Of a stretch of 64,000 nt of DNA, positions 17,314 through 27,653 are shown in pieces (within the stretch, counting starts at the first letter, position 1; each line of letters opens with the position of its first letter). The stretch is from the NCBI GenBank assembly GCA_963791905.1, contig CAWBTX010000002.1:62001-126000 (forward strand), in the 5' to 3' direction. Both the position numbers and the translations under genes were made by a program. The notes under the pieces were generated by a model that saw only the letters and a program-made list of their open reading frames with translations, was not told the origin of the DNA and searched no databases. This DNA comes from Gaiellasilicea sp963791905. GTDB taxonomy: Bacteria > Actinomycetota > Thermoleophilia > Gaiellales > Gaiellaceae.

Positions 17314-18282
17314 TTAGCAGGCGACCACGAGGAGCGGATCCTCCTCGGTGATGTAGTCGATCGTGTCGACCGCGACGCCGTCGACGACGCCCGGCTCGGC
17401 GACGTACTGGTTGACGTCGCGCCATCCGGGCGCCGGGTCGTCGAGCAGGTCGCGCAGCCCGTCGTCGACGGCGGTCTCGCCGCCGATGTAGCAGTCGCTG
17501 TCGCCCTCGCCGCGCAGGTGGTCGACGCCGCCGTTGCCGGGGACGACGCCGCCGCCGTCGCCGCGGAGGACGTCGTTGCCCTCGCCTGCGATGATCGTGT
17601 CCGATCCCTGGCCGCCGGTGAGGCTGTCGTCGCCGAAGCCGGTCTTGATGTAGTCGTCCCCGCCGCCTCCGTCGATCGAGTTGTCCTTCCCGGCGCCCTT
17701 GCCGGTGGTCGCGGTGACGCAGTCCGGGCCGCTGCCGCCGAGGAAGAAGCCGTCCACGCCGCCCGAGTCGCCGAAGAATCCGCGCGCGTACATCGGCACC
17801 GGCGAGTCGTTCGTCACCCCGTTCACGTCGTTGTACGACCCGACATACTCGATCCGCTTCAGGTGCAGCTTCTTCGGCGTGTTCTCGGTCGTCCAGACGC
17901 CGCCCCCGCCGCCTTCGTCGCCGGGCTCGTAGAGCGGCAGCGGAGGATCGAGCACAAAGACGTCCGGCGGACCCTCTTCTTCGTAGCTCTCGAGCCTCAT
18001 CTCGAGGGTGTCGTCCCAGGCGCTGCTCGTGCCCTGATCGTCGATCGTGATCTCGAGGAAGTCATTCCCCAAACCCCCGTAGACGGCGACGATCCGCGTC
18101 GCCGCGTCGTATTCGATGCCGCTGACCTCCTCGTCCCAGTCGGTCAGCGACTTGCACAGCCCGTCGTCGCCCCAGTGCAGGTAGTGCGGTGCGCCCGCCG
18201 ACGGCAGGCGCTCGGCGCCAGCGGCCGGGAAGGCAACCATGAGCGCGGCGACCGCGCCCAAGAGCAGGAGCTTCGTGTTCAT
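17314..18282 (-). CDS. Secreted RTX/hemolysin-type calcium-binding-like protein
   Basis: A 322-residue exported protein. The signal peptide at residues 1-23 reads MNTKLLLLGAVAALMVAFPA. The middle is acidic. Residues 205-265 carry glycine-aspartate nonapeptide-like repeats (GGGGDDYIKTGFGDDSLTGG, GSDTIIAGEGNDVLRGDG) that form calcium-bound beta-rolls in RTX proteins. ATG 18282 follows GGAGAGGACG. No type I secretion genes are nearby, so export is likely by Sec. The function is unknown. It resembles the RTX-like protein at 39.8 kb. Confidence 0.75.
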   Translation of the reverse strand: MNTKLLLLGAVAALMVAFPAAGAERLPSAGAPHYLHWGDDGLCKSLTDWDEEVSGIEYDAATRIVAVYGGLGNDFLEITIDDQGTSSAWDDTLEMRLESYEEEGPPDVFVLDPPLPLYEPGDEGGGGGVWTTENTPKKLHLKRIEYVGSYNDVNGVTNDSPVPMYARGFFGDSGGVDGFFLGGSGPDCVTATTGKGAGKDNSIDGGGGDDYIKTGFGDDSLTGGQGSDTIIAGEGNDVLRGDGGGVVPGNGGVDHLRGEGDSDCYIGGETAVDDGLRDLLDDPAPGWRDVNQYVAEPGVVDGVAVDTIDYITEEDPLLVVAC

Positions 18283-18399
18283 CGGCTCGTCCTCTCCACT
18301 CGGAGATCGGGAGACGCCGCAGCGCCGCAAACTGCGTCGCTTTACTTCACGACGGACGCGGCGCGCACGGTCTTCCCGTCAGGCGCGGGGGCCGACGGC

Positions 18400-19694
18400 T
18401 CAGGCTGCGCGCCGGAAAACCAACTCCCGGCCCATCATGTCGACGAGGTACGGGCCGTCGAGCTCCGGGCCGACAAGGGACGCCGACGCCTGCGAGTGCT
18501 GCCAGAGGAGGCCGAGGAAGAAGAGGCCCGGGACGGCGGAGACGCCGCGCACGTTCCGGGGGTAGCCCAGCTCGTCGAGGATCGGCGCGTCGATCCAGCG
18601 GTAGTCGAGGCCGTACCCCGTTGCCCAGATGACCGTCGAGACTCCGGCGCGCCGCAGGTCCAGGTCGGTCAGCTCTTGCGGCTGATGGCTGACGACGACG
18701 TCGTCGGCCGGCGGCGCCGCGATCCCGGCTCGCTCGATGTAGGTGTCGATGATCCCCCGGAAGCGCTCGTCGAAGAAGTTGTCGGCCCGTTCGAGGCTGA
18801 GGTTCAGGTCGCCGGCGAACGTCAGCAGCTCACCGTCCGCGGCGGTCAACCTGCCGCCGAGCGTCATCCCGTCGGCCGCGTACCGGCGGAGGTTCGTGTC
18901 GTGTCCGCCTCCCCGGCCCGTCACCGCCGGCATCGCGGCGAACCGACGACGGCCGTCGGGAAGCTGGTCGGCAGTGGGCAACGTCACGCCGTGCGCCGCG
19001 CCGTGGCGCGTGACGTCGATGATCCAGGCGAAGAGGTCGCGCCCGCGGTAGCGGCGTGGGACCCGGCCCGCGGATCCCACCGCGATGTAGACCCGGCGTC
19101 CGGCCTCGTGCAGCTCCTCGGCGAGCTGGAGCCCCGTCTGCCCGGAGCCGACGACGAGCACCGCCCCATCGGGAAGTGCAGCCTGATTCCGGTAGTCGTG
19201 CGAATGGAGCTGGGTGACGCGGCCGGAGATGCCCGTCGCCAACGCCGGAATGCGTGGGCGGTGGTAGCTGCCGGTCGCCACGACGACCTGACGCGCGGTC
19301 ACCTCGCCGCGGTCGGTCGCGGCCGCGAAACCGCCGCCCGCTCAGCGGGGTCAGCCGGCGCACCTCGGTCGCCACCGCCACCGGGGCGTGCACGACGTCG
19401 GCGTAGCGGACGACGCGCGCGGCGATCTCGTCGCGGCTCATGAAGCCGTCGGGATCGGTGCCGTCGTACGCCCAACCAGGAAAGGACGAGGTCCAGTTCG
19501 GCGTGACGAGCGTGAACTCGTCCCAGCGGTCCTGCCAGCCGCCGCCGAGCGCTCTGACGGCGCTCGACGACGAGGTGCTCGCGGCCCGCGTCGGACAGGA
19601 GGCCCGACATCGCCAGGCCGGCATGTCCGGCACCCACGATCAGGACGTCCACGGCGTCGGGTAGGCGGTTCGGTGTGAGGGAGGTCATGGCCAT
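18400..19694 (-). CDS. Flavin-containing monooxygenase-like FAD/NAD(P) protein, two frame breaks
   Basis: About 430 residues of the CzcO/YhhX-like flavoprotein monooxygenase family. The FAD motif VDVLIVGAGHAGLAMSGLL lies at residues 15-33. GGGWQDRWDEFTLVTPNW follows, and the NADPH-binding VLVVGSGQTGLQLAEEL is near residue 175. The late VIWATGYGLDYRWID is the conserved ATGY motif. The frame changes near 19560 and near 19315. ATG 19694 follows AAGGAG. It is divergent from PadR across a repeat-rich AT spacer, so PadR probably controls it. The substrate is unknown. Confidence 0.82.
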
Positions 19695-19730
19695 TGCACG
19701 TGCTCCTTGAACTCGTTAATCTCTCTTTAG

Positions 19731-19755
19731 GAGTTATAGACTCTCATCAGGAGTC
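19731..19755. promoter_or_regulatory. GAGTC/GACTC repeats between monooxygenase and padR
   Basis: GAGT (19731), ACTC (19740) and GAGTC (19751) form alternating inverted repeats: GAGT-N5-ACTC overlapping GACTC-N7-GAGTC. They lie in the only AT-rich stretch of this divergent spacer. It is a candidate PadR operator by position and symmetry only. Confidence 0.45.
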
Positions 19756-19821
19756 TCGTCAAACGGATCGGAGGACCGGATCGGCGGCGACCTCAACAAC
19801 GTCTCCTACCTGACGCTCGCG

Positions 19822-20313
19822 ATGATCGGCGACGGCGGCGCCTCGCCCCACGACCTCGTCGACATGCACCGGCGCGGCGCGCAGATCTACTACGCCGTCG
19901 CGGCCTCGCGCCTGTACGCGGAGCCGAAGAGGCTCGAGCAGCTCGGCTATGTCAGCTCGGAACGACGACCGGGCAAGACGCGCGAGCGCACCTTCTACAC
20001 GCTCACCGACAGGGGCCGAACGGCGCTTCGCGACTGGGCGCTGGAGCCGCCGCCATTCCCGCGCATCCAGAACGAAGCCGTCGTCAAGCTGATGGCGGGC
20101 GACATCGTCGGGGACGACCGGAAGCTCCTCGACTCGCTGCTCACCCTGCGCGACGAGATCGACGCGCAGCAGGCGAAGCGCGAGGAAGCGCGAGCGCGGT
20201 ACGAGGCGCTCCCCCACCGGAAGCGCTACCTGCTCCTCAACCACAAGCTCGGGCTCCGGCTGCTCGAGGTTCACCGCGAGTGGCTCGACGAGGTCGAGCG
20301 GGAGCTGCGATGA
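19822..20313 (+). CDS. PadR family transcriptional regulator, start unclear
   Basis: A winged-helix regulator of at least 163 residues. IGDGGASPHDLVDMHRRG and the wing KTRERTFYTLTDRGRTAL are typical PadR segments, and a long C-terminal dimer helix ends in EWLDEVERELR. The first standard start is ATG 19822. Coding similarity, however, extends upstream (DLNNVSYLTLA, helix 1) to about 19781, where an ATC follows GGAGGA, and no ATG, GTG or TTG exists in that frame. Either a base is wrong or a rare start is used. It overlaps the next gene as ATGA. Confidence 0.8.
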   Translation: MIGDGGASPHDLVDMHRRGAQIYYAVAASRLYAEPKRLEQLGYVSSERRPGKTRERTFYTLTDRGRTALRDWALEPPPFPRIQNEAVVKLMAGDIVGDDRKLLDSLLTLRDEIDAQQAKREEARARYEALPHRKRYLLLNHKLGLRLLEVHREWLDEVERELR

Positions 20314-20993
20314 GTGGGAATCCGAGCTGGCGGCTGGATGAGCTCGCTCATGCCGGCAGCGAGCATCTCGACGCCGGTTACGTGGCCGGATACGAGGACA
20401 AGTCGCCGACCGATTGGGGCGACGACATCGCCGCGCTGCAGGCGCTGCGAGTCGACGCGACGAGCACCGTCGTCGACCTCGGCGCCGGGACGGGCGCGTT
20501 CGCACGGGCGATTGCGCCACACGTTGCGCGCGTCGTCGCGGTCGACGTCTCGGAGCCGATGGTTGCCGCAATCCGCGCACACGCCATCGAGGCCGTCCAC
20601 GCCGGCTTCCTCACCTACGAGCACGAAGGCGCGCCGCCGCAGGCGGTCTACACCCGCAACGCCCTTCACCACCTGCCGGACTTCTGGAAAGTGCTCGCGC
20701 TGGCGCGGATCGCGCAGCTGCTGCCGTCCGGAGGCGTCCTCCGGCTCAGGGACATCGTCTTCTCCTTCGAGGCTGCAGAGGCACCGGCGGCGCTCTCGGC
20801 CTGGTTCGCCGGCGCACCGGAGGATCCGGCCGACGGCTGGACCGGCGATCAGCTCGCGGAGCACGTGCGCGAGGAACACTCGACGTTCACCTGGCTGCTG
20901 GAGGACATGCTCGGGCACGTCGGGTTCGAGATCGCCGACCGCTGGCTCAGCCCGAGCCGGACCTACGCGGCCTATACCTGCGTGCGCCTGTAG
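20310..20993 (+). CDS. Class I SAM-dependent methyltransferase
   Basis: A 227-residue Rossmann methyltransferase. Motif I is VVDLGAGTGAFARAI. The acidic residue follows in VVAVDVSEPMV, and AVYTRNALHHLPDFWK is motif IV-like. SGGVLRLRDIVFSF is the post-IV region. ATG 20310 overlaps the PadR stop (ATGA), so it is translationally coupled to the regulator. The substrate is unknown. The neighbouring monooxygenase suggests modification of a small molecule. Confidence 0.83.
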   Translation: MSGNPSWRLDELAHAGSEHLDAGYVAGYEDKSPTDWGDDIAALQALRVDATSTVVDLGAGTGAFARAIAPHVARVVAVDVSEPMVAAIRAHAIEAVHAGFLTYEHEGAPPQAVYTRNALHHLPDFWKVLALARIAQLLPSGGVLRLRDIVFSFEAAEAPAALSAWFAGAPEDPADGWTGDQLAEHVREEHSTFTWLLEDMLGHVGFEIADRWLSPSRTYAAYTCVRL

Positions 20994-21005
20994 TCGAGTG
21001 CGGCG

Positions 21006-21573
21006 TCACGCAAACCGGACCGCGATGCCCGGATAGTCGAGCACGAGGCCGAAGCGGTCGTAGACGAGCTCGCCCCTGTAATCGAACTCCGGCGCCGCGT
21101 AGTCGTACCGCGAGTGTCCGGCGTCGTCGGGCAAGCGCAGATAGCTCTGCTCCAACCGCTCCACCCGCAGGTCGAGCGCGCGAAGGTAGGCGGCAGGCGC
21201 GTCGGCCTGCCGACCCACGCCGAGCTCGAGTCGCCGCACGGGCAGCGCATTCGTGAACGCGGACGCCTCGAGATCGACGTCCAGGCATCCGGCGAGCTCA
21301 GGCGTCGGCCGTCCGTCGACGAGCCAGGCACCGGCCCCATCTCCCTCGAGCAACACCTCGCGCGTGCCAAGCCGCCGTTCGCCCGACGACCCGAGCGCTG
21401 CGCGTTGCCCAGGTCGGATCGAGCTGGATCGTGTAGGTCACGCTCCACGCGTGGCCGTCCTCGACGGCCGCCGAGCTCCCATCGAAGCGATATCCATGCG
21501 GCACCGCGCGCGGAAACAGAACCTCGAAACCCTCGCGAGCCTCGACGTGACGCCAGGCAGCGCTTGCGGGCAG
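21006..21573 (-). CDS. Putative glycolipid-binding family protein, one frame break
   Basis: About 188 residues. The N-terminal part has LPASAAWRHVEAREGFEVLF, AVEDGHAWSVTYTIQLDPTW. After a one-base shift near 21395 come RRLGTREVLLEGDGAGAWLV, GCLDVDLEASAFTNALPVRR, SRYDYAAPEFDYRGELVYD and LVLDYPGIAVRFA. This matches the putative glycolipid-binding domain family, whose role is not established. No standard start codon precedes LPAS in frame; the 5' end abuts the PH-domain gene's stop and is uncertain. Confidence 0.72.
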
Positions 21574-21577
21574 GTCG

Positions 21578-22327
21578 CTAGAGCCGGTCGAGGAGCTCGC
21601 GCTTCTTCTCGTCGAACTCCGCCTGCGTGATCAAGCCGCGCTCGCGCAGGTCGGCGAGCCGCGTGAGCGAGTCGTCGACCTCCTCGGCCGAGAGGCCGGT
21701 CGAGGTCGGGGGCGGCGCGGGAGCCGGCGTCGACGGAGAGACGGCCTGCTGCACGGCTCGTCCGCCGCCGACGTCGAGCTCGTATTCGTGCTTCGCGTCG
21801 AGCAGGGCCCTCTTGAACTCGTCGGCGTCGGGCAGGAAGCGGATCTTGCTGATCCCCGCCTCGGACCCCGTCAGCAGCGTCAGCTCGCCGTACCCCAGGA
21901 TCCGGCCCAGCCAGGGGTGCCCCACGAGCATGTCCGTGATCATCTGAAGCGAGGTGTCGCGCGTGTACCTGTTGATCACTCCGCCGGCCTCGATCACCCG
22001 GCGCGTCGTAACGAGGTAGCGCTCGACCCGCCAGACGAGGAAGTACCAGCCGACACCGAGGATCCCGATCGTCAGGAAGATCCAGAAGCCCCAGCCGAGG
22101 AGCGTGCTGAAGAACCCGAAGAACCCGTCGTCCGGGATGGGCTGGTCGAGGACGAGGGTGGCGACGCCCGCGGCGAGCGCGAGCACGAACCAGCGCCCGG
22201 CCTCGAGGAACGTGAGCCAGTGGCGCTGCCGCACGAGCAGGACGCGCTCGCCCGTCGCGAGCATCGATGCGTACCGCGCGGTCTCGTCGCCCTGCGAGGT
22301 CGCGCCCGGGTTGATGGTCTCGGACAC
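21578..22327 (-). CDS. Bacterial PH-domain membrane protein with SHOCT tail
   Basis: A 249-residue protein. Residues 45-110 hold two membrane helices (WFVLALAAGVATLVL, FWIFLTIGILGVGWYF). The bacterial PH-like domain covers residues 110-185 (RYLVTTRRVIEAGGVINR, TDMLVGHPWLGRILGYG). A proline-rich linker leads to a SHOCT motif (LTRLADLRERGLITQAEFDEKK), common at actinobacterial C-termini. The start is GTG 22327. Such proteins are thought to act at the membrane in stress responses; specifics are unknown. Confidence 0.8.
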   Translation of the reverse strand: MSETINPGATSQGDETARYASMLATGERVLLVRQRHWLTFLEAGRWFVLALAAGVATLVLDQPIPDDGFFGFFSTLLGWGFWIFLTIGILGVGWYFLVWRVERYLVTTRRVIEAGGVINRYTRDTSLQMITDMLVGHPWLGRILGYGELTLLTGSEAGISKIRFLPDADEFKRALLDAKHEYELDVGGGRAVQQAVSPSTPAPAPPPTSTGLSAEEVDDSLTRLADLRERGLITQAEFDEKKRELLDRL

Positions 22328-22347
22328 TGGCGGGGATTATCGACGCT

Positions 22348-22998
22348 TCACCGGTCGGGCATTACGAGCGCCCGACCACGAACGTGCGGCACGGCGTCGG
22401 CGTCCGGCTGCGGGGGCACGCGACCGACAATGGCGAGCCGCTCGGCGACGCGAAGGCGTCGAGGCGCCGCTCTCGGATGCTCCCACAGCTCGACCTGCAT
22501 GCCGTCGCTCCAATACACCCGCACGTGGGTCTGGACGAACCGAGCGACGAACACCGGCGGCGCGGCCAGCCAGGCCGGTACGGGCTGCAGCTGCCGCAGC
22601 CAGCAGCCGGAGTTGACGACTGCGCCCCGCTCGCCGGTCGGACCGTTGAACTCCGCGAGCGCCGGCCCGTGGGTGTGACCCGAGACGAAGACCCCGATCG
22701 GCGCTGTCAGAGCGCCACCGAGCGGCATCGGCTCGCCGTTCTCGAGTCGGGTCCGGATCAGCGCGGCCTCGTCGTCGTCGTGGATCGTTCAGGGGTCGAA
22801 TGTCGTAGGGGCCTCCGTGATGCCAGAGCAACGACTCCTGTCCTTCGACCAGACGTCTCGGAAAGGTTCCGAGCGGGAAGCGCTTCCCACGCTCGATCAC
22901 GGCCACGTCGACACCCGCCTGGGCGAGCCGGCAACCGCGCCGCCGAACCCGGTGCCGACGACGATGGCTCCGTAGACGTCCTTGCTCAGCCCGTTCAT
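22348..22998 (-). pseudogene. Remnant joining a GMC oxidoreductase start to a metallophosphoesterase end
   Basis: ATG 22998 opens an FAD oxidoreductase: KDVYGAIVVGTGFGGAVA, then after a frame break AQAGVDVAVIERGKRFPLG and GGPYDIRPLND, the first 70 residues of a GMC/cholesterol-oxidase-like protein. At about 22795 the sequence jumps to HDDDEAALIRTRLENGEP, VFVSGHTHGPALAEF and VVNSGCWLRQL. That is the last 140 residues of a calcineurin-like phosphoesterase, recognised by its GHTH motif, and it ends at 22348. Over a thousand bases of a larger multidomain gene appear to be missing at the join. Genomic deletion or assembly collapse are both possible. Confidence 0.6.
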
Positions 22999-23031
22999 CT
23001 GGCCCTGGTGCCTAACGTACCGTGGTGGACG

Positions 23032-23583
23032 ATGAAGACCGTCGTCCTCGTCGAAGGAGTGAGCGACCAGCGGGCGCTCGAAACGCTCGCCGAGCGCCGC
23101 GGCCGGAATCTCGCCGCCGAAGGAGTCTCGATCGAGCCGATCGGAGGCGCACAGGCGATCGGGAGGTTCCTCGACCGCTTCGGCCCGCGAGGCATCGGCG
23201 TCCGCGTGGCGGGCCTCTGCGACGCTGGCGAGGAGCCCGACTTCCGGCGTGCGCTCGAGCGAGCCGGTTTCGGTGCGAGCCTGACGCGCGCCGACATGGA
23301 GCGGCTCGGCTTCTACGTCTGCGTCGCCGACCTGGAGGACGAGCTGATCCGCTCGCTCGGGCCCGACGCCGTCGAGCGCGTGATCGACGCCCAGGGCGAG
23401 CTCAAGTCGTTCCGTACCTTCCAGAAGCAGCCCGCCTGGCGGGGCAGACCGACGGAGGAGCAGCTGCGGCGCTTCATCGGCACCCACAGCGGCCGGAAGA
23501 TCGAGTCCGCCGCCTCGCTCGTCCGCGCGCTGAGCCTCACGCGGGTGCCGCGGCCACTCGACCGCCTGCTCGCCCACGTCTGA
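23032..23583 (+). CDS. Stand-alone TOPRIM-domain protein (OLD-type)
   Basis: A 183-residue protein. The N-terminal TOPRIM signature is visible: KTVVLVEGVSDQRALETLA with the catalytic Glu, then GLCDAGEEPDFRRAL carrying the D-x-D-like position. FYVCVADLEDELIRSLG is the third strand region. The C-terminus is helical with FIGTHSGRKIESAASL. There is no ATPase domain, unlike OLD nucleases, so it is a free-standing TOPRIM protein of the kind seen in actinobacteria. It probably binds Mg and acts on nucleic acid or phosphotransfer; unproven. It is divergent from the GMC remnant. Confidence 0.72.
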   Translation: MKTVVLVEGVSDQRALETLAERRGRNLAAEGVSIEPIGGAQAIGRFLDRFGPRGIGVRVAGLCDAGEEPDFRRALERAGFGASLTRADMERLGFYVCVADLEDELIRSLGPDAVERVIDAQGELKSFRTFQKQPAWRGRPTEEQLRRFIGTHSGRKIESAASLVRALSLTRVPRPLDRLLAHV

Positions 23584-23637
23584 GGTGCTCCACGCCCTGG
23601 CACAATGAGAGCGATGCGCACGCACCCTCCCTGGTAA

Positions 23638-24774
<1,137 letters not shown>

Positions 24775-24779
24775 CGCCG

Positions 24780-26658
24780 CTGCAGACTAGGCCCGCCATC
24801 CGCGAGCGCAGCGACACCCACCACTCGGCAGCATCGAAGCCGATCGCCGACTACGGCCTGCTGTCCGACTCCAACACGGCGGCGCTCGTGGCGAAGGACG
24901 GCTCGATCGACTGGCTCTGCCTCCCCAGGTTCGACAGCCCGGCAGTGTTCGCGCGCATCCTCGACCCCGACGCCGGCCACTGGTCGATCCGGCCTACCGG
25001 CACGTTCACGAGCGAGCGACGCTACGCCGACGGCACGCTCGTGCTCGAGACGACGTTCACGACCGGCGAGGGCGTCGTCCGCCTCCGGGACGCGCTCGTC
25101 TTCGCCGAAGGCCAGCGCCGGCACGAGATCGGGCTCGACGGCCCCGCACCAGCTCGTGCGCTCGGTCGAGGGCGCCTCGGGCACCGTCGAGCTCCAACTG
25201 GAGCTCGCACCCCGTCCGGAGTACGGGCTCGTGCGCCCTCTGTTCCGGCAGACAGAGGACGGCGGCCGCACGTTCGGCGGCCCGAACCAGGTGACCGTGC
25301 GGACGGACGTCCCGGTCTCGGTCTCCGGCGCGACGATGCTCGCGACGTTCTCGGTCTCCGAGGGCGAGCGCGTGGGCTTCTCGCTCCGCTGGATCCCTCC
25401 GGAGTCGCGACAGCCGCCCGAGCCGATCCCGCCGGCGGCGGTAGCCGCTCGGATCGACGACACCGTCGAGGCGTGGCGGTCCTGGGAGGCCGAGCACTCG
25501 AGCTACGACGGCTCGTACCGCGAGCTCGTGCGCACGAGCTCGCGCGTCCTGCAGGGGCTCACGTACCGGCCGACCGGCGCGATCGTCGCCGCCCCGACCA
25601 CCTCTTTGCCGGAAACGGTCGGCGGCGAGCGCAACTGGGACTACCGGTATGCCTGGATTCGGGACGCGAGCCTGACGCTGGACGCGCTCTACATCGGCGC
25701 CTGCCCGGACGAGGCCGGCGAGTTCATCTCCTACATGACCTCGTCCGCGGGCGGCGGGGCGAGTCGTCTGTACTCGCTCCAGATCATGTACGGCCTCCGC
25801 GGCGAGCACGACCTCAGCGAGCGCGAGCTCCCGCACCTGCGCGGCTGGCGCGACTCCACGCCGGTCAGGGTGGGCAACGGCGCCTGGCGCCAGCGACAGC
25901 TCGACGTCTACGGCGAGCTGATCGACGCGCTCCACCTCTACCACGAGCAGCTCGGCGAGCTCCATCCGGAGATCCAGCAGTTCGTCGCCGAGCTCGCCGA
26001 CGCCGCCGCGAGCGGCTGGCAGGAGAAGGACGCGGGCATGTGGGAGATGCGCGGTGAGCCGCGCCACCATCTCACCTCGAAGGTGCTCTGCTGGACCGCG
26101 CTCGATCGGGCGGTCAAGCTCGCGCCTCGCTTGGGCGAGTTTGCGAGGGCACACGAGTGGGCGGCCGAGCGCGAACGCATCCGGGAGGCAATCCTTGGCC
26201 GCGGCTGGAGCGAGGCGAAGCAGTCCTACGCCCAGGCGTTCGACTCCGACGCGCTCGATGCTTCGGTGCTGCTGATGCCGCTCGTCGGCTTCCTCCCGGC
26301 CACCGATCCGCGCATGCGCTCGACGATCGAGGCGATCGCCCGCGAGCTGACGAAGGACGGGCTCGTGCGTCGCTATGCGAGCGAGGAAGGACTGAACGAC
26401 GACGGTCTGTCCGGCCAAGAGGGCGCCTTCGTGATCTGCTCGTTCTGGCTCGTCTCGTGCCTCGCACGCGCCGGCGAAGTCGAGCGGGCGGAGGCGCTGT
26501 TCGACGAGCTGACCGAGTACGCGAACGACCTGGGGCTGCTTGCGGAAGAGATCGATCCGGAGCGCGGCGAGCTGCTCGGCAACTTCCCGCAGGGTCTCAG
26601 CCACATCGGGCTGATCACGGCGGCGCGGGAGATCGACCTGGCCCGCGAGCGCGGGTGA
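24780..26658 (+). CDS. Glycoside hydrolase family 15 protein (glucoamylase/trehalase type), frame break
   Basis: About 620 residues. The N-terminal beta domain reads IADYGLLSDSNTAALVAKDG and SIDWLCLPRFDSPAVFA. The (alpha/alpha)6 barrel contains GGERNWDYRYAWIRDAS, DAGMWEMRGEPRHHLTSK and LLAEEIDPERGELLGNFPQG, with the catalytic glutamates expected in the MWEMRG and AEEIDP regions. It is cytoplasmic, with no signal peptide. The frame changes near 25145, before APHQLVRSVEGASG. No standard start codon precedes the first homologous residues, so the start is uncertain. It likely cleaves alpha-glucans or trehalose. Confidence 0.82.
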
Positions 26659-26665
26659 CGCGGCC

Positions 26666-26692
26666 GGGCCACCGGGTCGGTCCCGGTGGCCC
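26666..26692. terminator. Perfect 11-bp hairpin, bidirectional terminator
   Basis: GGGCCACCGGG and CCCGGTGGCCC flank a 5-base loop, between convergent stops at 26658 and 26706. Its compactness and place make it the clearest terminator in the window, although it lacks T tracts. Confidence 0.7.
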
Positions 26693-26705
26693 ATGCCGAG
26701 GCGTC

Positions 26706-27209
26706 TCAGTCGAGCGAGATCGCGACCTGCTCCAGGAGGTCGTAGGCGTCCTGCATGCCTGCCTCCATCCCGGAGTCGACGATCGCGTCGCGGACTTCCT
26801 TGCTCGGGGCCTGGATGAGGACCGTGAGCGTCGTGCGGCCGTCGACCTCGGTCAGCGTCAACGTGTTCACCGTCGAGCCCTGCTCCTCGGTTACGCCGTC
26901 CGGCACGCCCTCGTAGAACTCCGTCGAGACGATCCGCTCGTTCGGGACGATCTCGCGGTACTCGCCGCGGAAGGCGACCTCGAAGCCGTCCGGCGTCACG
27001 CTCACGGAGCGCCAGCGGCCGCCGACCCGAAGGTCGATCTCCGCCAGCGTCACCTCGCCGCGGTTCGCGTGCCACCAGCGCTTCACGAGCTCCGGCGTCG
27101 TAATCGCCTTGTAGACGAGGTGCTTCGGCGCGTCGAACTCCCGCGTGATCAGGATCTGGTCCTCCGCCGGGAGCGTCAGCACCGCGGTTCCGCTACTTGC
27201 CACTGCCAT
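26706..27209 (-). CDS. AHSA1/SRPBCC family protein
   Basis: A 167-residue START-like protein. ILITREFDAPKHLVYKAITT and ELVKRWWHANRGEVTLAEIDL are the family's opening. GGRWRSVSVTPDGFEVAFRG and STVNTLTLTEVDGRTTLTV follow. ATG 27209 sits in the sequence GGAGGAAGGAG-ATG. It overlaps the ArsR gene's end by 17 bases, the standard ArsR-AHSA1 operon found in many actinobacteria. A ligand-sensing role is likely but unproven. Confidence 0.87.
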   Translation of the reverse strand: MAVASSGTAVLTLPAEDQILITREFDAPKHLVYKAITTPELVKRWWHANRGEVTLAEIDLRVGGRWRSVSVTPDGFEVAFRGEYREIVPNERIVSTEFYEGVPDGVTEEQGSTVNTLTLTEVDGRTTLTVLIQAPSKEVRDAIVDSGMEAGMQDAYDLLEQVAISLD

Positions 27210-27543
27210 CTCCTTCCTCCTTCTTGAGCTCCTCCAACACGACATCCAGCCGGTCGAACCGCTCGGCCCAAGTGCGCTCGTAGCCCTGTACCCAGTCGTG
27301 GATGGGCTTGAGCGCCCGGCCGTTCAGCCGGTACAGCCGCTGCCGTCCGTTCTCTCGCACGTCCACAGCTCCCACCTCTCGCAGCACCCGGAGGTGCTTG
27401 GACACCTGTGGCTGGGCCAGCCCGAGCTGACGCACCAGGTCGTTCACCGGACGCTCGCCGCCGGCGAGTGCGTCCAGGATCTGCCGCCGCCGCGGCTCGG
27501 CGACGGCGTTGAACGCATCCGCTGTGGTCGCTGCTCGGGCCAT
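27193..27543 (-). CDS. ArsR family transcriptional regulator
   Basis: A 116-residue winged-helix repressor. FNAVAEPRRRQILDALAGG and VNDLVRQLGLAQPQVSKHLR contain the helix-turn-helix, with LREVGAVDVRENGRQRLYRL as the wing. No metal-binding CxC motif is present, so it is the SdpR-like, non-metal class. ATG 27543 is preferred to 27552 because the -10 element ends at 27553, which would leave a leaderless message starting at or just before 27543. It is followed by AHSA1 in overlap. Confidence 0.88.
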   Translation of the reverse strand: MARAATTADAFNAVAEPRRRQILDALAGGERPVNDLVRQLGLAQPQVSKHLRVLREVGAVDVRENGRQRLYRLNGRALKPIHDWVQGYERTWAERFDRLDVVLEELKKEEGDGSGK

Positions 27544-27552
27544 GTCAAACAT

Positions 27553-27580
27553 CTTATATACCCATATAGGAATATGTCAA
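27553..27580 (-). promoter_or_regulatory. Sigma-70-type promoter overlapped by a palindrome, arsR control region
   Basis: On the minus strand TTGACA (27580-27575) is followed after 16 bases by TATAAG (27558-27553), or after 14 by TATATA. An imperfect 20-bp palindrome, ATATTCCTATATGGGTATAT (27575-27556), matches its own complement at 16 of 20 positions and fills the spacer. The palindrome is the likely ArsR operator, giving autorepression. This is the most AT-rich spot seen in the window. Confidence 0.65.
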
Positions 27581-27653
27581 GCGCATATTCTCGGGTGTCC
27601 TCTCCCCCCTTCGCCGTTCGTCTCAGGGGCGACCATTCCACGAAGGAGGAGCC

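Noticed and set aside
25057..27075. 672-residue minus-strand ORF opposite the GH15 and AHSA1 genes
   Set aside because: Arg/Gly-rich shadow of GH15 coding sequence in GC-rich DNA; no domain pattern, no ribosome site.
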